Positions 5,378 to 7,754 of a stretch of DNA of 7,754 nt are shown here, one piece after another. The notes under the pieces were generated by a model. It was not told the origin of the DNA and searched no databases. It worked only from the letters and a program-made list of their open reading frames with translations. Location: the NCBI GenBank assembly GCA_031265595.1, contig JAISCM010000267.1:1-7754 (forward strand), read 5' to 3'. A program made the translations under genes and the position numbers. The first letter of the stretch is position 1; every line of letters begins with the position of its first letter. The stretch is from Tannerellaceae bacterium. GTDB lineage: Bacteria; Bacteroidota; Bacteroidia; Bacteroidales; Tannerellaceae.

Positions 5378-7279
5378 TTAATTGATCATATCCTTTAGCT
5401 CACGGCTTACCTTCATTACCGTATGAACGTCTTGCCGTAATAGCTTGCGCTGGTAGGTGGCAATGAAGTAAACAAGTAGCCCGATGGGGAAAAAGAAAGC
5501 AATAAGCCTGCTTACGTGCTTGTTAAGGTGGGCGCCCAATTGTTTGTATCCTCCGATAATAGGGTAGTCCATTAGTTTATTCAATACTAAATTCTGGTCG
5601 GAGTTCGACAGTTCTTCTACAATGTCTTCCATCTCTAAGGCCAGTTGCTCGGCGATGGGGTCTTTCCCTCCTTCTTTCCAGTAGGTGAAATAGTTGATCC
5701 AACGCTTCTGGCGGTTCAGGTAGTTGTGGCAATTAGCGGCTAAATCAGTAAGGCGTGAAACCAGGCGTTGGTAGTCCGGGCTGTAAATAATGATCTCTTT
5801 CCTCTCTACCTTCCGGGTAGAGCGTCTGCCGATGAGGTTCTTTAAGGCATTCAGATAGGTATCGGCATTCAGGATAACCGAATCGTTCACCGCCTTATAG
5901 GTAAGGAAGATGCCCAAAGGAGCCAGTACTACCGAACTAAGCCACATCCCTTCCCAGGCAAGCCAAACGCCGTCGCGCGCCATCTTGAAACCAATATTAT
6001 TGATCACATAATAGAAGATAAACAAAATAACCGACAGCACAACCGGCGTACCCAGTCCTCCCTTTCTGATAATAGCGCCTAAAGGAGCTCCGATAAAGAA
6101 GAATACCAGGCAGGCAAAGGATACGGTAAATTTGTTGTGCCATTCGGTAAGGTGCCGCCTCATCTTTAACGATTCATCGCCGATAACGGCAGCTTTAAAG
6201 AAGTTGTCCGATTTTAAATACTCCAGGGATGATTTCGTTCGTGTAAGCAGGGATACCCGGCTGCTGGCAGGTTGCGCCAGGTACAGACTGTCGAAATTCA
6301 ATACCAGCGTGTCTGCCGGTACGTTCGTTTTGCCTTCTTTTGCTCCCCGCTGGGGGGCGCCTGGGAATACTCTTTTGTACGAAGCTGTGTATACGCTGTT
6401 TGCATTTACTTCCCGCATGCTGTCGAGACGCATTGACATGGAGTCGATAGACGTTTGCAGGTTCTCCAGATTTTTACCGATGTAGTTGTTTTGAAAGAAG
6501 GATTCGTCTGTCCGGGTAAAGTTGGCATCAAACTCAATAAAGAGCTCTTTGCTTTGGAAATTCTCCCGCCTGTACGGAACGGCCTGCTTGCTCTGCATCG
6601 AAGCAGACTGTTTCTGCAAGTTTTCAAATGATTCGCCACTATATAAGGTTAAAACAAGGAATAGCTTATCTGATGACATTTTCAGCCGGCCCGAATCGGC
6701 TACGAATACACGGGTATTATTAAAACCTTCCGAGTAGTCGTAAATTATTATGTCTTTCAGCAGGCCGCTCTTATCGCTTTTATCTTTTACATATACATTA
6801 TAGTTGGTGATTCCTGAGAAGAAAACGCCTTCGGGAATGTCCAGCTCGGGCGATTTCTGCCGCATGGAGTAAAGCAGCGAATAGAATTTAACCTGCACAA
6901 CGGGCATCACATTGTTCTGATAAAAGAAAGCGCCGGCGCTGACAAGCCCGATAAAAATAATCAACGGCTTCATAATATGGATAAGCGAAACGCCTGCCGA
7001 CTTCATAGCAAGCAACTCTAAGCGCTCGCCCAAATTACCAAAAGTCATAAGCGAAGCCAACAGGATAGCCAGAGGCAACGCCATGGGCACCAGCATCAGG
7101 GCGGCATACGAAAACATTTCGCCCAGCACCAGCATATCAAGCCCCTTCCCTACCATATCGTCTATATACCTCCATATAAACTGCATGAGCACAATAAACA
7201 AACATATACCGAACGTCATAATGAACAACGGCAGGAATGTTTGCAGCATAAACGTATATAGTCGCTTAATTTTCAGCAT
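5378..7279 (-). CDS. LptF/LptG-family permease (YjgP/YjgQ), long Bacteroidota form
   Basis: The 633-residue inner-membrane protein matches the LptF/LptG family, which with the LptB ATPase extracts lipopolysaccharide from the inner membrane and passes it to LptC/LptA. Three N-terminal membrane segments (about 10-35, 57-80, 104-121) precede a large periplasmic region (about 123-380), then three more (384-402, 410-430, 442-462). The loop GNLGERLELLAMKSAGVSL (81-99) is the coupling-helix region that contacts LptB. E. coli members are about 360 residues. The surplus here lies in the periplasmic part, with a Ser/Met-rich stretch near 270-300, and in a soluble insert (about 463-588) followed by a seventh hydrophobic segment (589-608) and a charged tail. 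I believe this longer form is common in the phylum. LptF and LptG cannot be told apart here. It heads the tightly packed set and has its own candidate promoter. Confidence 0.9.
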   Translation of the reverse strand: MLKIKRLYTFMLQTFLPLFIMTFGICLFIVLMQFIWRYIDDMVGKGLDMLVLGEMFSYAALMLVPMALPLAILLASLMTFGNLGERLELLAMKSAGVSLIHIMKPLIIFIGLVSAGAFFYQNNVMPVVQVKFYSLLYSMRQKSPELDIPEGVFFSGITNYNVYVKDKSDKSGLLKDIIIYDYSEGFNNTRVFVADSGRLKMSSDKLFLVLTLYSGESFENLQKQSASMQSKQAVPYRRENFQSKELFIEFDANFTRTDESFFQNNYIGKNLENLQTSIDSMSMRLDSMREVNANSVYTASYKRVFPGAPQRGAKEGKTNVPADTLVLNFDSLYLAQPASSRVSLLTRTKSSLEYLKSDNFFKAAVIGDESLKMRRHLTEWHNKFTVSFACLVFFFIGAPLGAIIRKGGLGTPVVLSVILFIFYYVINNIGFKMARDGVWLAWEGMWLSSVVLAPLGIFLTYKAVNDSVILNADTYLNALKNLIGRRSTRKVERKEIIIYSPDYQRLVSRLTDLAANCHNYLNRQKRWINYFTYWKEGGKDPIAEQLALEMEDIVEELSNSDQNLVLNKLMDYPIIGGYKQLGAHLNKHVSRLIAFFFPIGLLVYFIATYQRKLLRQDVHTVMKVSRELKDMIN

Positions 7280-7297
7280 TGCCTAATATTGAAGGGG

Positions 7298-7305
7298 CAA
7301 AAATA
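7298..7305 (-). promoter_or_regulatory. Candidate -7 box for the permease-mannosidase-kinase-isomerase operon
   Basis: On the minus strand the sequence reads TATTTTTG, a perfect match to the Bacteroidota -7 consensus TAnnTTTG. Transcription would begin near 7291, leaving a leader of about 12 bases before the permease ATG at 7279. No clean TTTG -33 element is seen about 20 bases further upstream, where the terminator hairpin lies (TTTA is the nearest match). An internal promoter right after a weak terminator would separate the operon from the START-like gene. Confidence 0.45.
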
Positions 7306-7308
7306 GTG

Positions 7309-7330
7309 AAAAAATGGTATTCTAAATACC
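7309..7330 (-). terminator. Weak intrinsic terminator over the START-like gene stop codon
   Basis: On the minus strand GGTATT-TAG-AATACC (7330 down to 7316) is a perfect six-pair stem with a three-base loop. After one A comes T6 (7314-7309). The TAG in the loop is the stop codon of the START-like gene. The stem has only two G-C pairs, so termination would be partial and some read-through into the permease is likely. The arrangement is seen directly; strength is inferred. Confidence 0.5.
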
Positions 7331-7705
7331 TAACGTACGCTTTAATTCAATAATCTGAGAATCCCATAATTCAATAGCATCCTGCTTTTCATCCGGATCG
7401 GCAAAGTCGGTTATCTCAAGGGCCGTGCCGCCGGTTAGCTCTATTATATGGATACGGAACTCAAAATAAGTAGCGTCGTCTTCTTCGGCCACCCAATGAT
7501 AGCGGACGCTCATCTCCGGCTTTATCGATACCACCTCCGCCTCTTCTTCCTGCTTATCCCATTTAAAGATATACTTATTATCATTGACCGATATATCGTC
7601 AGCAAACCACGATGCCAGCCCTGGCGGCGTAGTGAGATGATTCCATAAACTCCTTCTCGAAACGGTGTCAAAAACGTATTCAATATGATACTTCTCCTTT
7701 TTCAT
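7322..7705 (-). CDS. START-like (SRPBCC superfamily) domain protein
   Basis: This 127-residue soluble protein has no signal peptide. Residues 18-38 (RRSLWNHLTTPPGLASWFADD) are the characteristic early helix segment of AHSA1-like SRPBCC proteins. Alternating strands follow, including NKYIFKWD, EEAEVVSIKP, VRYHWVA, ATYFEFRIHIIEL and TALEITDFAD, and a C-terminal helix about 105-125 closes the fold. Such proteins have a hydrophobic cavity; AHSA1 relatives bind Hsp90, while many bacterial members have no assigned ligand. I recall small START-like proteins of this kind in Bacteroidota genomes. No catalytic function can be claimed. It lies 42 bases upstream of the permease on the same strand, with a weak terminator between, so co-transcription is possible but not certain. 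The ATG at 7705 is supported by the domain starting almost at once. Confidence 0.85.
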   Translation of the reverse strand: MKKEKYHIEYVFDTVSRRSLWNHLTTPPGLASWFADDISVNDNKYIFKWDKQEEEAEVVSIKPEMSVRYHWVAEEDDATYFEFRIHIIELTGGTALEITDFADPDEKQDAIELWDSQIIELKRTLGI

Positions 7706-7727
7706 TCCTCAATCCATTAAATTCGCC

Positions 7728-7735
7728 CTAAGATA
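7728..7735 (-). promoter_or_regulatory. Possible -7 box for the START-like gene
   Basis: The minus strand reads TATCTTAG about 23 bases upstream of the ATG at 7705, one mismatch from TAnnTTTG. Any -33 element would lie at or beyond the window edge, so the call rests on this one imperfect box and its plausible distance from the gene. Confidence 0.3.
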
Positions 7736-7754
7736 TGTAAAAGAATCGAATCCC

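Overview
The window looks like a chromosomal segment of a Bacteroidales-type bacterium (phylum Bacteroidota). Four things suggest this. There is a long (633 aa) LptF/LptG-type permease with an extra cytoplasmic insert and a seventh membrane segment. There is a small START-like (SRPBCC) protein of the kind found in this phylum. Start codons lack clear Shine-Dalgarno sequences, and candidate promoter -7 boxes fit TAnnTTTG. The assignment rests on pattern recognition only; no database search was possible.

Left part (1-1185, + strand, accessory-looking). The window opens with the last 64 codons of an ATP-binding/PD-(D/E)XK nuclease-type protein. A 355-base gene-free stretch follows. It holds five tandem units at an exact 22-base period (208-317), each centred on CGCG. 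The units also pair with one another (1 with 5, 2 with 3) into a long nested hairpin ending in seven T. Further on are two adjacent hairpins (432-479) resembling a dispersed REP-like intergenic element, then a candidate promoter. Next comes a two-gene unit with an ATGA overlap: a PIN-domain protein (VapC-like candidate toxin) followed by a 67-residue acidic protein (candidate antitoxin or partner). If it is a toxin-antitoxin pair, the order is toxin first.

Right part (1202-7705, - strand). Five genes run right to left: a START-like protein, an LptF/LptG-type permease, a Tat-exported GH38 alpha-mannosidase, a ROK-family sugar kinase lacking the usual zinc cysteines, and a GmhA-like SIS isomerase. 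The last four are tightly spaced (11-base gap, 4-base overlap, 8-base gap) and probably form one transcript. A weak hairpin-plus-T6 terminator lies over the START gene's stop codon, and a perfect TAnnTTTG box sits just before the permease. The permease transcript may therefore start afresh there.

A reasonable reading of the three carbohydrate genes is that periplasmic GH38 trims alpha-mannosides, released sugar enters the cytoplasm by a transporter not present here, ROK phosphorylates it, and the SIS enzyme isomerises the sugar phosphate. The substrate is an inference. The + and - strand gene sets converge with only 16 bases between them, including a C7 run.
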